Positions 1 to 12,400 of a stretch of DNA of 64,000 nt are shown here, piece by piece (positions within the stretch are counted from its first letter, which is position 1; each line of letters opens with the position of its first letter). The position numbers and the translations under genes were made by a program. Source of the stretch: Nemopilema nomurai (lineage: Eukaryota; Cnidaria; Scyphozoa; Rhizostomeae; Rhizostomatidae); contig ML133502.1 in assembly GCA_003864495.1 (NCBI GenBank), positions 744,001 through 808,000 on the forward strand, written 5' to 3'. Under the pieces are notes generated by a model. It did no database searches and was not told the origin of the DNA. It was given only the letters and a program-made list of their open reading frames with translations.

Positions 1-1220
1 CCGAACTTGTTGGTATCTGTAATGTGTGTTTGGCGCTGTTTCTGGATCAAGTGATATTCCTGCAAACCAAATATGATATTGCATAGATAGCGCCCAGTAT
101 GTGATTTTTCCAGTGCTTTTGTTTAGTTAAAGTAATTGGCTCACTGGCAATTACAACAGATGAATCCATACATTCACATCTCACGTCCCAGAAAAGAGTA
201 TCTGTAATCTTATTGACAATATAATTTCGATTGCATTACAGAAAATCCTTGAATAGTAGTACAGACACAATATATTTATAAAACAACGCCGTACTTTAAG
301 GCAGGGGTGAACCCAGAAAACAATTTGAAGGGGAGACAATTGATATTCAAAGGTGCTGAAAAATATTCAAAAATTTGTTACGAGTGTACGCTTCAAAAAA
401 TAATTTCCGATTTTAATTCCTGATAAAATGGTCCTCTGTTCACGTTCTTCTAAAGTTCTTTCAAATCAATTGCTTAAAAGCAGTACTTTATAATTTGAAC
501 AAAACTAAAGGTATCTATTATCAGAGACAGCGCCACAAAATTGAGCCTGGGAGCTCTAAGAATCAAGTTTAATGACCGGAGGACCCACAATGGCTGGGTG
601 GTTAAAGATGCATTCTAACGACTAATACTTACCAGAATAAATACTTTAGCGCTCAGAATTGAATTGAATTGATGATACTGATTGATTATTGATTTTTAGA
701 AAAAATTTGTAGGGCAGGAAGAAAGGGTGACCATTGGTTCAGATTGCACATCTTAATGATGTTGAATTAATTGAGAAAATTTTACTTCCTTAAAAACACA
801 TGTGCATCTTCAAGCGATTCTTGTTGGGTAAGCATTATCGTGCAACAAAGGTTTGAACTGGTAACAGGGTGGTGTCTGGGGGCTTTCTTTCTCCTCAAGA
901 GCAATAACCAAAGTATGATGTGCTTCAAGTTGATCTAAATCTTCTTGTTTCCAAAACTTTGATGTATAGAATTAATACATGCGGCAGTTTAGAGTGTGTA
1001 CCCAAGCAAATCATCAAAAGCTACAGATTAAGTGTGTGGGTGGAAACACTAATCAATGAAAAGTATCTTTTAAGAAAAGTGAGGGGGCAAGTGAATTGCC
1101 AGACATTCTGAAATTCTGATAGCCACCCCCAACCCAAGGCAGAGGTAAGGGCAAAAGGCAGAGGTTTGTAGGGCAAAGGGCATTTCGTTTTACGTCCTTT
1201 AACAAGGCTCTCTTTCATAG

Positions 1221-3849
1221 GGCTTGTTGCAAGATTTTGACGATTTGATCATGGCTGTTGCTAGTGGTGGAACAGTCTGCGGATTGGCCTTGGCAAATTA
1301 TTTGAATGGTTCGCCGCTTAAGTATGTTTCACAATCTTTTGCATCAATAGAGTTTTACTAAAGTATGTTTTATGCTGTTTTGTAAGAATAAATCCCTTTC
1401 TGGGTATGTTTCATGGTTTGTGTGAGTGATTCTCCTCCAAAGTTTGTTTTATAGTGTTTTGTACAAATGTACTCCTCTATAATATTCTTCAACGTGTTGA
1501 AATGGATGGTTTTTCTCTTAAGTATGTGTCAAAGAATGAATAGTTGTAGCTTTTACCGCAAATGACAGTTTGTCAATGTCTTTATTTGGCACTGTTTCAT
1601 CAGCTAGGTGAAATTTTCTCGCTGGGCTTGTTTATACTTTCAAATATGGAGGCATTTACTTTGATCAGAACTCTCTATTTTTCTGTGATCAGTTCGATAA
1701 CCAAGAATGAAGCATTCCTGATTTTTTTTCGTTGCATAGATGTTCAAAGAGATTGTCCCATGATGGTTGCTCTTTCTTTTTTGCGTTTCAGGGTGCACGG
1801 GGTGTGCGTATGCGAGGACGCTGATTACTTCTACAATCACATTGACCATCTTCTCACCAATTATGGGATTGAAGGAGTCAAATCTAGGGAAATTTGTCAT
1901 CTTATTGATGGCTATCAAGGCGGAGGTTATGCCAAGTCAAGCCAAGAAGAGCTAGGTACCAATTTTTGAACCACTAACATGACTGATTACATGGGACAGT
2001 TAAGCTAGTTGATTGGGCCCTGCAGGGCTCAGATTTTTGAAAGATTACATTAAAACTGCGATGGGGTAACGTGGGACCAAAAGCTCGGATTTTGGCATTG
2101 GAGGTAGCACTTATGGAGAGGAATTCAATAATCACGCCTCTATTCTGTACATTCTAGATCATAGTCATTCCTGAAATGATCATCTGTTTTCCTTTCTGTG
2201 ATTTAAATGTTTAAGAAATCTTAAGCTTCTTCTCTCATTTTCAGTGGCAAAAGAACTTTCAACTTCTCTTCAACTTTCAATTTCTAGGAAATTTTCGGAT
2301 TCTTCAATTCTCAATGTCTATGGACTAAATTCGTGCAAGAATTTTGAACACAAATGTTTGAACATTTTTTGATCTGCTGGATCGATCTTGATCTTTGAGA
2401 TCTCGTAAGTAAGAGGGCTTTCTTTCCGATCTCTTGGATCGATATAGCCATCTCCCTCCATCTCTATCGTAGTGCTAACCTCCCCACTGGAAGGCATTGT
2501 GTATTGGAGCATTTTTTGAATTCGTTATGTTGACATGCGTTTGGCTGTAATCTCCCTTCACTTTATGACGTCAGTCAACGTGCACTTGACTATTTACAAC
2601 GTTGCTATTCATAATGTGCTTTGGTAAGGACAAACCTCGCTTCTCGAAACCAGATTTTACCCATTATTTCGTGGAGAATGTCAGCAGATAGAAACTATAA
2701 AACAGAACCTTGACACGCTTAAGTGAAATTAGGCTCATAGATTACTCAAAGCAGCGAAGAATTCAGACCCAGCTTTTTACCGTCATGAAATAAGAAGCCT
2801 GGGCGCCAAATAATTTCCCAGACTGGTTGCGAGGTAGCCAGCCTCGAGTCAATGCCGTGCCAGTATCACTTTCCGGGCCAGCTTATTGACAGTCCGGTAG
2901 AAGACCATCTAAGCCCGGAACGTGCTGTTGGCATCCGAACCTCACTCATACGAGTTCACCTCGAAGCGTAACAAATCCCCAACTGTCGATGCTTTAAACG
3001 TTTCTATCTCTCTGGCCTTTGAAAGTACGATCTTTGTTTATTCACTTTGATACTTTGCTGCTATGAACAATCAGTCAATAACTGTATACAAATGTGCAGG
3101 TTTATGTTCAATATGTCTAAATGATTTACCTGGGCCTGTGATTACGAGAACCCTCCTTTTCCAGAGCTCCTCATTGAGATCTCCCAGACGACAGGGGTCG
3201 TTCTTGATCCCGTGTACACGATCAAAGCCATTCGAGGGATGCTCAAAGAAATGGCAGATAACCCTTCACGATTCAAAGGAAAGCGGGTTCTTTTTCTTCA
3301 TACAGGTAGTTGCAGTTCTTACTTTATGCCAATATGTCAGATGTTTACTTTTTCATAAATAGTTGCTATATTTTCTTTGTGAAACGTGCTCCAAATTTCT
3401 CTTACCAACACAACTTTCTTTCTTCGTCTCTTTTTTTCTTTCTTTCCTTTTCTCTCTTCACCTCCACATCACCCTGCCTCTTTCTCTCTTCATTTCTTCA
3501 TCTCTACCTCTTACCTTCTTCTCCTCTTATCTTTCTTCATCTTTGCCTTTTATCAGCTCTACACCTTTCTCAATTTCAGCTATCCGAAGACGCTGTTGCT
3601 GAAAGTAATGGAATACTTGCAGTCTAGATTTCGTTTTGCCATAGATATTTATGTAGAGTCAAATAATGTGACGTACGGACCTATTTTTGCTAAATAGTTA
3701 TTCTACAGGTTCATGTTTTTTATATTCAAGGTGGGTATTTCGCATTATTCGACAATCAAGCCAATGATTTGTTGCTGAATGGACCAAAAACGCGGAACAA
3801 GAAATTCAAGATTTGGACAGACGGTGCATCGAACCCCCTTGATTGGTGA
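1221..3849 (+). CDS. D-cysteine desulfhydrase-like PLP enzyme, copy 1 (3' part only)
   Basis: These are the last four exons of a PLP fold-type II enzyme of the ACC deaminase/D-cysteine desulfhydrase family, which breaks D-cysteine to pyruvate, H2S and ammonia. Exons: 1221-1321, 1792-1955, 3165-3305, 3731-3849 (stop TGA 3847-3849). Exon lengths (101, 164, 141, 119 nt) and phases equal those of exons 6-9 of the complete copy at 6431-13308, so this is a tandem paralogue whose first five exons lie left of the window. DPVYT and HTGG are kept; these have Thr where ACC deaminases carry Glu and Leu, so D-cysteine desulfhydrase is the better name. The glycine-rich phosphate-binding loop reads [10 protein letters not shown], against [10 protein letters not shown] in copy 2, so activity or specificity may differ. 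Exons 8-9 are almost identical to those of copy 2. The exon calls rest on splice consensus and alignment between the copies. Confidence 0.85.
1322..1791 (+). other. Intron of copy 1 with degenerate repeated motif
   Basis: This intron holds several diverged blocks of the type AAGTATGTTTYA spaced about 60-70 bp apart (near 1321, 1363, 1404, 1440 and 1520). It lacks the 400 bp mobile element found in the matching intron of copy 2. No gene is seen on either strand; open frames here overlap exon 7 only by chance. Confidence 0.4.
3410..3580. repeat. Pyrimidine-rich tract in intron 8 of copy 1
   Basis: This is a C/T-rich low-complexity stretch within the intron before the last exon. The matching intron of copy 2 carries a similar tract (12750-12990), so it probably predates the gene duplication. 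It creates several Ser/Phe/Leu-rich open frames that are not genes. Confidence 0.7.
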
Positions 3850-4149
3850 GATTACACCATTGATTTACCGTAACGAAATATTCTGCCTTGAGCTTGAAAG
3901 CTTGATTTGCAGCTTTAATCAGGGAGGGTGATTACATGCACCTTCTACATTCTCTAAATGATAATGTGTTTTCCAAATATTATTCTGTGTTTCTGCGCAT
4001 TTCAATTGTGAAGCTTTATGGCCACATGTGTATTCTTTCATCTACGCCTGTGATTTTTTTGTCAAGCATTTTTCAGCCATCTTGTTTGAGAACTTGTTGA
4101 CTTTGTGTACTGGTCACGTGACCGCTACCTGGTCTACCAATCCTGGTAT

Positions 4150-4404
4150 TACCGTAAATGATGAAATAATCGCCCCCTGCCAAATAACCACCCCTGCCGA
4201 ATAAGCGCCCAAGGATAAAGACAATTTTTGCAAAAGACAATTTTCTTTAGTTACGGAACTGGAGAACACAAGAAATAATTTTTCACCCTTACATGGTATG
4301 AACACGCCCCTCCTGAATTAACAGCCCCTGTTGAATAAGCGCCCCCAGTAAAAAGTTAATTTTTTTAATAAGCACCCCGGGCGCTAATTTCGTCATTTAC
4401 GGGA
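4150..4404. mobile_element. MITE-like element with CCGTAAATGA termini
   Basis: A short non-coding element bounded by inverted ends: CCGTAAATGATGAAAT on the left, and the reverse complement of CCGTAAATGACGAAAT on the right. The interior repeats GAATAAGCGCCC-like blocks. The same CCGTAAAT end with CCCCC/AATAAGC-type interior appears in the element at 49520-49891, suggesting one non-autonomous family. It is too short to encode a transposase, and no clear target duplication was seen. Confidence 0.6.
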
Positions 4405-6430
4405 ATGCTAATTTCTTGACAGTGAATGACGTGTATTTCAATGCTGCAGGTAATAAACTTTTCATTGGTTTTTCAGAATGGCTCCGGCTGGAACTTTGCC
4501 GAGAATGAAACGAACCTTCTTTCTGCGCGTGTTCTCAGTGTAGTCTATTTTAGTGGAATATATGAAATTTGTTTTGTAGCCTTTAGTCTAAATTGTTTTA
4601 CTAAAGTATTACCAGTATGAGCTCGGTAAAGTCTTTCTTCAAGCTGACTCTCTATTTGTTGTGAATTGCGCAGAAAATAGGTGTGTATCACATAGAGAAA
4701 CAATTCTTCGCCGTAAGAATGTATACATATGATGATTACATGTTATGACGTATACCCAGGAGAGAAAACCATGTCTTCTAGCTAAACTGGGAAATTATAA
4801 AGGTTTTCAGTTCTCATGACCATTCTAGATCTCGTGACAATAATTCGAATACTAATGAGATTGATCAGAAAGTGCTCTTCGTTTACCCTGCTTCCACTCA
4901 CTAAATCATCGGTGCTGAATAGATAGTCAACATGAATTGGAGAATTTCAGACCCAACATAAAACGACTCGTTGCTGCATAAGACCATATTTGCAATTTTG
5001 TAAGAATTATCAGCTCAATATTCATAGTCAGAGTACGAGCTGACTTTAGAGGATTCTTGCAGCAAGGTCTGTTAAATAAACTCAAAAATAAATTGAACAA
5101 CTTTGATAACGTCTAAAATCTTAATCATGCATTAACATGTTATTGTTGCTTCTTACTCAACACTGTACTACCTTGTGGCTTTGGTAGCAATTTCAATGAT
5201 CAGGCTCAAGGCTTTATGGTATGTAAGATGAAATACCGCCACGCCCAATTAGACACAGCCACGCCCATCTCTGTAATACTGAAATCATTAGAAAGTTAAT
5301 TGTGCTCGGATGTCTATTCTCCTAGGGGTAAAATCGTCAAATTTCTATATTGAATTTGTAAAAAAGTCTGATTCTACGTAAAACATTATAAGGTATTGAA
5401 GTCTCTCTTGCCCAATGTTTGATCTCGGTGCCCTTTTGACACTCCAGGATGTCAAAAGTAACAAGAGCGCTTTTTCCATCAGCTTCTTCTTAACAGACAA
5501 GATCACATTTAATTTCATCGAAGAGTTTGATAGAGGTTGCAATTTTCTCTTCCTTTCTCGCTTGGACATTAAGAGACGCTCATTTCAAAAGATCTAGCAT
5601 ATGGGGACTTGCAAGTTGACCTTTTAATCAATCAGCACCCAGGCAATCTTTATAAAGACTTATGGCAATCTGGATTTGGTACCTGAGGGTTGAATATGCG
5701 TTGCTCGCTTCAAGCTGTTTAAGAGGGGGTAGGGGTCACCTCTTGCAATCTTTTCTCAGAGCAGCTTTTAAAGAAGAGATTTAAATAGCACACTCTGGCC
5801 AAGCCTTAAATATTGTAGTGAAAAATTATTTGTCTTGTAAGGCAGGCAAGCTCTGCAATTCGATGAACTATATTTGGAATTCAATCCACAAGGCAACAAA
5901 ATTAAAATGCTTATTTACAATCTGTCCAGTGTCTAGTAGAACAAACTTACCAAATCAAAATCTACAAAATAAACTATAAACAACCAGATTCATTCCTGAA
6001 ATGCTTTCTAACAAATTAACGTTCTTTTCAGATCTCCGTCTTGCGCCTGTTTTTCTTTGCCATGAAGGCAAAAATAGCTGGTCTGAGGTCAAAGAAGGCA
6101 TTTTTGCTATTCAATGGTATTTGCATAATTGTATTCGTCGTAGAACTTTTTATGATGTTTTGATATTATTATAGTGAGATTCCACGAAAAATTTCAATCC
6201 CCAGTTTTTATTGGCCTCACGACATTGGAGTGTGAAGTTGGGAAGCGTGACTAGTCAATACGGGTTTTATTTGAGTGCAAAAGATGAAAAAAGTTGGAAT
6301 TGTTTTGACTTTTTCTCAGAGAAACTCTTTGCGAGGTTAGGGCTCATTGCGCATGTGCATGACATATTTTGCGCGGACTTTTCCACATTTCGCGGCTTTT
6401 TATGCACTGGAGATTGAGCCCAATTTGGAA
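4405..6430. other. Intergenic stretch before copy 2
   Basis: No gene, RNA gene or repeat with clear ends was recognised here. Open frames at 5345-5597 overlap on opposite strands and match no family known to me. The promoter of the copy 2 enzyme should lie near the right edge, but no clear core promoter was identified. Confidence 0.4.
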
Positions 6431-9400
6431 ATGAATCGCTTGGAATCATATATAACTCCATCATGGGCTGCAAAGCTACGAATGCTGCCAAAAAGTAGAA
6501 TAAATGTAAGGCGTGGATAGACTCGTGTCTAATTAAATATCACAGAGGTACTAAATCTGACGCGATTGTATTTGAACCCTATTTAATAACCATAATAAGT
6601 TTGAACCCTAAACGTAACCTACCACTAATCCTATTGGTGTATATAGTATTAATATATATAATATATGGTTACTGAGAGGTACGAAACTGCAAAAGCCTCC
6701 ATGTAGCAGCACTTGTTTATGCTTTGTAGCAGCACTTGCTTTCTGTTTTACTTGCTTAATGCACATACTTTGGATTCATAATAGTTGTAAGAATATTCCC
6801 TTTTTAAGGCTTGATAAGTGCTGGCACATTCCGAAGGCAGAACAGGAAATTTTTATTTTATTGCCGTCAGTGATAATTAGTATGTCTTATATGTCTTCAT
6901 ATTTTGTTTTTCATGTAGCATTCTAGTTTTTAAGTCATTTGACATGCATGCCAACAAGGTTTTCATGATTTCCATGCTGGAAGAACTTTCAAGATTCAAA
7001 TATTATCAGTATTATAAGTTATTTTTATGCTTCCATTGGTACAAATTTAACTAAATGATTGAAGCAAGCTTACAGAATGTCATCTGTATTTACAGCTTGC
7101 TCAAAAAAACACTCCAATTCATGAATGGTCATTCCCTGGTGTTCCAGATGGCTTCAAGGTTTCCATAAAAAGAGATGACATGACCGGAAGTGTCCTAGGC
7201 GGAAACAAGGTAAGACAAAGCACACTTTCTAGGGAGAAACACCTTTGATGGGATGGCCTGTGATATTGCTCTTTGAGTTTGTCTTTGTGTTGGAAATTCC
7301 TTGAGTCAGCAAAATGGCCAAATATATTTCTTTGTGATAAATCAGTTCTTTGAAATTTTGAAATCTGAGCACCCCTTGTTCACATTAAAAGGGCATGCCT
7401 TTAAGTATATCTGAAGCTCTGTTGCATAGTGACTGCACAAAAGAGTCTTATGGTAAATGGAAGCAAGTGGAAGTAACAATAGCAGCTTTCAAGTCTGTTG
7501 GCTTCAGAATCCTTCCCTATGGAATTGAGTCAAGCTCTTGATGCCAAGGATTCCTTCTCCAGCAGCTTCTACATTAAAATGGGTTTTTTGTAGTTGCTGT
7601 TGTCATCACCATAAATGTTGTTATGGTAATTAATTGCTATGACCATGTTTTCACTTTGATTGTCACCATCATTATCACTGTGATATGGTAGTCACAATGG
7701 CTATCACCACAGCTATCAGCAAGCCTTCTGATCATTCTCTTTCCTCTGATTTTTCTTCCTCCCAATTATTTTCACCCTTTTACTAAAATGCCTAAAGCAC
7801 TTTATTCCTTTCACAATTCTACCACAGCCTTAATGCTTCCAGCTCTGCATAATACCTTCTTTTCAGATCACTTCATGTCTGTTTCAAGTAGCAGAAACCA
7901 ATTGTAAACTTCTTTTAAGTTTTCCTTTTAAGTTTTTCTTTTTCCTCACTACAGCTCTAGAGCAAACATTTCTTTTTATGAACAGCAAAACTATCGCAAT
8001 AAAAAGCGTGCTTAACTTGCCTATTAACTAGCATGTCTTTTGCTTTCCTCTAGCTATTGAGAAATCATTCCCAAACTTTAGTTTGTTATAGAATTATTTT
8101 AAACTAAAGTAAAATTGATAGAGCAAACCATTATCTTTACCTCCTTATTGTCCTCTTTTCCCAAGGACTTCAAATTTATCTGAAAGCAAAGAAACTGGAG
8201 TTATAATCTTCCTTATGTTTTGTGTTTCACAGATAAGAAATTGGAATTCATCTTAGCAGATGCCATAGAGAAAAACTGTGACTCCGTCATTACATGCGGT
8301 AGTATCCAGTCAAATCATTGTCGCATAACTGCACTGGCTGCTCGATTGGTCGGATTAGACTGCCATCTTGTTTTGAGAACAGCAGAGCCGGTAAGGGTTC
8401 TCCTCCCATTTGTGTAGAAGATCAAATTTTACCAAATGTTGATGGACAACTGAATTTTGTAAACTTCATAATTTTTAACGTTTTTGCAATTTTCTTTGTG
8501 ATTTATACATTTTACAAATTTATCTGTCATGCATATACATTCATTACATATTGTTGTCACTACTCTATCAATTCTACCAATCGGTTTTTACTGATAGGAT
8601 GCAGACATGCATAATTGCAGTGGGAATGTAATGCTAGACCGACTAAGTGCAGCAAATGTGTACTTGATTCCAAAGGAGTCTCTTGCTGGGGGACTGGGTG
8701 CTAGAATGAAGAAACTGACGTCAAGGCTTTGGTAGGTTTATGGGTGTTTAAGAATGTTGATACTTAGTTGAACGGATGAAAGAGTGGGGGTTACTAATTG
8801 AGAAGCTTGCCTCAGCATAAAGTGTTTGAAAGAATTCTTGAAAGAAACAGACAAGACTTCCCATTATGCACCTCAATTTTGAAAAATTCTTAGAAATTGA
8901 CATGAAAATTAAAGGCCTATTCTATGCACCATCACGTGTTCAGCAAAGGGCAAATTCCTGATGTTGATTGGTAGGCTTGTTGTATCAAGTCCAAAGTCTT
9001 TGAAGGGGTCTCCTCCGCAGGGATGAGAGAAAAGAGCGCGCTTACGAAATCTGCCTTGGTGGTTCATCGCCGCTGGGAGCATTCGGAATTATGGAAGTTT
9101 ACCGGGAAATGATTCACCAGGTGACGTATTTACAAGCTAGGGGGTGGGGGCTGGGGCTTGGTGTTATCTAGAGTTCCTCCAGTCATTGATAATGAGTAAT
9201 CTATTAATAGTTCTTTTCGGAGTTTCTTGATAGAGCCATTGCTCATCTTTTTGAGAAACACTTTGAATGCAGTGTGCTTTGATATGCAGGGCTATTGCTT
9301 TTACCTGTTGCTTAAGCAGGTTTTAGTTCTACCACAACCCTAACCTAAAACCAGTACAGTTTTCCCAAGGAAAAAGGAATGAAAACCACTCTCTACATTC

Positions 9401-12400
9401 TGCACCCACTTGTTCCATTCTGGGGCATTTCTTAAGTGCCATATCGCGAAATTACATTGCATTTTGTCTCATTTCAATACTTATTTGCTATCGTTTTAAT
9501 GAGAACTTGTAGAATTTTTCCAGTCATCAGTAGATGGCTCTAGAGCTATTTTGATTACAATGGTTTTTTGACGCTGATTGTTCGAGCCTCTAACTTCTGA
9601 TCATAGTATTGTAACAGCTGAGATGAGCCACCCTCGATGTAATCTAATGGAGCGATGAATCCATTCTTTACAGGGCCTGTTGAGTGATTTTGATGATTTA
9701 TTTGTGGCATCCGGGAGTGGAGGAACAGTCGGTGGACTGGCTTTGGCGAATTACTTGAACGGATCCCCCCTAAGGTAGTATTGTTAACAGAGTGATCTTT
9801 GCTACTCGATTTCATCTATTGTTGTAGAGGAGGGTGGGAATTGTTTGGTACCAATTTCCTTTGCAAGCTTTTGAAGGGCCAGTGAATCACCTGTGGAGAA
9901 ATTTCCTCACATCTGTGCAAAGAGGTGTATTTTGTGGGGGTGTTGATTTACTGGATCGAAGCTGATATCTTAGTGAGGTTTGTGCCCAAGCAAAAATGAA
10001 ATTGAACCCCATACATGAATTAGCTAGCTTTGCTGTGGCTGAAATAATAGTAAAATAGGGCTGGTAAGTCGTGCCACAACAAGTAGAAGAGCCTGTGCCA
10101 TTAACCTATCCATGAATCAAGAAGGACCAAAAACGCACGTGCCTGTTCATAGCTGGAAAAAAAAGGATAAAGGGTGGCTAAAGTAAAAGGGTGGGTACCA
10201 GGTATTTACGAGCCTACAGCCCGTCTTAAAATGGCCCTTAGGGGTATTGAAAATCCGAGGGATATTGTTACTAACATTGGAGCTTGGTGCCCATATGTCT
10301 CTGGTTTCCAAGCAGACTGCATTTGGCTTTGATAGTCCCACTGCGAAACCCTTTGCCAACTCTTGCTGAGCTACGGGAAAGCGTGGAATTATGAGATTGC
10401 ACTGCAATGAACTGTTTTTTTAATTTTTTTTCTGTGCACAATCGTGATGACCATAGATGTGGTCTTGTGCTTTCTTGTAGTTAACGGGCGGTCCATCGCT
10501 GATTCGAATTTCTCTGGAGCCTGATAAATTTTGACAGGCTTCAGTTTCAACTGCATTACAAACAATTAAATGTTTATGACCTGTCAAGGTATTTGACACA
10601 TACCTTCCCTTTTGAAAATTAATATCATTGTATATTTGACTTTTCTCTTACGTACCAAAGTTTTGATGGAGAAACAGAGGATGTCCACTGCATGTTGCGC
10701 AACAATTTAATACGAAGTAGTTCAGCTGTCAATCTCGATTAAAGATTGTTTTCCTGGTTTATCTAATTTTGAAAATATTCTTGCAGATACTCTAAAATAC
10801 AAGCAACCAGGCTAGGTCAATTGTTGTGAATATTTGATGTGACCTTTTAACTGCTTGCTTTCAATTTCCGTTTTGTTACTGATTTTTAGAGAAAGCGGCC
10901 ACACTTCTGATCTCCAGTTCCTTATCAAACCGTACAACCCCTTTTTTAGACAAATCTTTATTCCATGAAGCGAGAAACTTCGTGTTATATCTATCGCATT
11001 TAAGAAAACCCCTGCCTTCAAGATTTCGAGTACTATTTTTTGCCGCTTTACTCAATATTTAGGGCTTCAGATCTTTGGGCCAGTTGCACAGCCAAAGATG
11101 AGATACACGCTTTTTTATATAAGGAACCACTCTATAAGGAACCTACATGTAGAAGGCCGAAATATATAGAGAACTTATACTACTAAAAACGAAATCACTA
11201 AGGAACTTTTCGATTTGAAAAATGTTTATAACTGCAAGCATTAAGAACTAAAAAGCCCGTTCCATTCATTTGCAGCCAATACTCGCATAGATTGTTTGCT
11301 ATTCGTGTGTCAAGTGCTTTATCGACTAGTTTCCGCATATGCTGTCTTGCCCCTCTCTCTATTAAGTGTTAAGGCTTATTGATGTGCCGTGAAAATTAAG
11401 GAACTTTTAAGGAACTTTTGGTAGTAAAATCTGATGACTTGAGGTCTACCAATAAGGAACTTTTGGAACTAGGCCTTGTGGTAGGTTCCTTATAAAAAAA
11501 GCGTGTATTGCGGGTTAAATTAGAGGTTGGTCAAATAAGAAGGTATTATCCTGTGAAACTTGCGTCGTCTCTTTTTTTTAGGATCCATGGCGTGTGTGTG
11601 TGCGACAACGCGGATTATTTCTACGATCATATTGATGGGCTTCTCAGTCAAGTTGGTGTCCAAGAAGTGAAGTCTAGAGATATTTGTGACATTATTGAAG
11701 GTTATAAGGGAGATGGGTACGGCAGGTCAAACCAAGAGGAGCTAGGTATCAGTTAACAAATTACAAATGTTTGCTGCCTATTCATTTAATGGCTTTGTGG
11801 TAGGGTTGCTCCTTGACTTTTCTCCTAAAAATATGGTGTACACGCCTTTTTATTATAAGGAACCTACCTCAAGGCCTAGTTCCAAAAGTTCCTTATTCAT
11901 AGACTTCAAATCATCAGATTTCAGTACCAAAAGGTCCTTAAAAGTTCCTTAATTTTCGCTGTACACCAATAAGCCTTAGCACTTAATAGAGAGAGGGGCG
12001 AGACAGCATATGCGGAAACTACTCAATAAAGCACTTGACACACGAATAACAAACAATCTATGCGAGTATTGGCTGCAAATGAAAGGAACCGGTATTTTAG
12101 TTATTGATGCTTGCAGTTATAAAGAATTTTCAAATCGAAAAGTTCCTTAGTGATTTCGTTTTTAGTAGTATAAGTTCTTTAAACATTTTGGCCTTCTACA
12201 TGTGAATCCTTATAAAGGGGTTCCTTTAAAAAAAACGTGTAGTTTTTCTTGTAGGCTCTTACTTTCTTAGGATCTTTCTAGAGTGTGCAATTTTGCTGTT
12301 CTTTTAATCCTTTTATTGTGGTCTTCCTTCTATTTTCAGAAATCACAAATGCCAAAAAATTCGCAATATAAGGCTTTAGTTTAGCCGTTTAACAACTATT

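Noticed and set aside
1640..1918. Minus-strand open frame overlapping exon 7 of copy 1
   Set aside because: It is a shadow of the real exon on the + strand.
3310..3697. Overlapping hydrophobic Ser/Leu/Phe-rich frames
   Set aside because: They come from a pyrimidine-rich intron tract; the same kind occurs at 12809-13053 in the paralogue.
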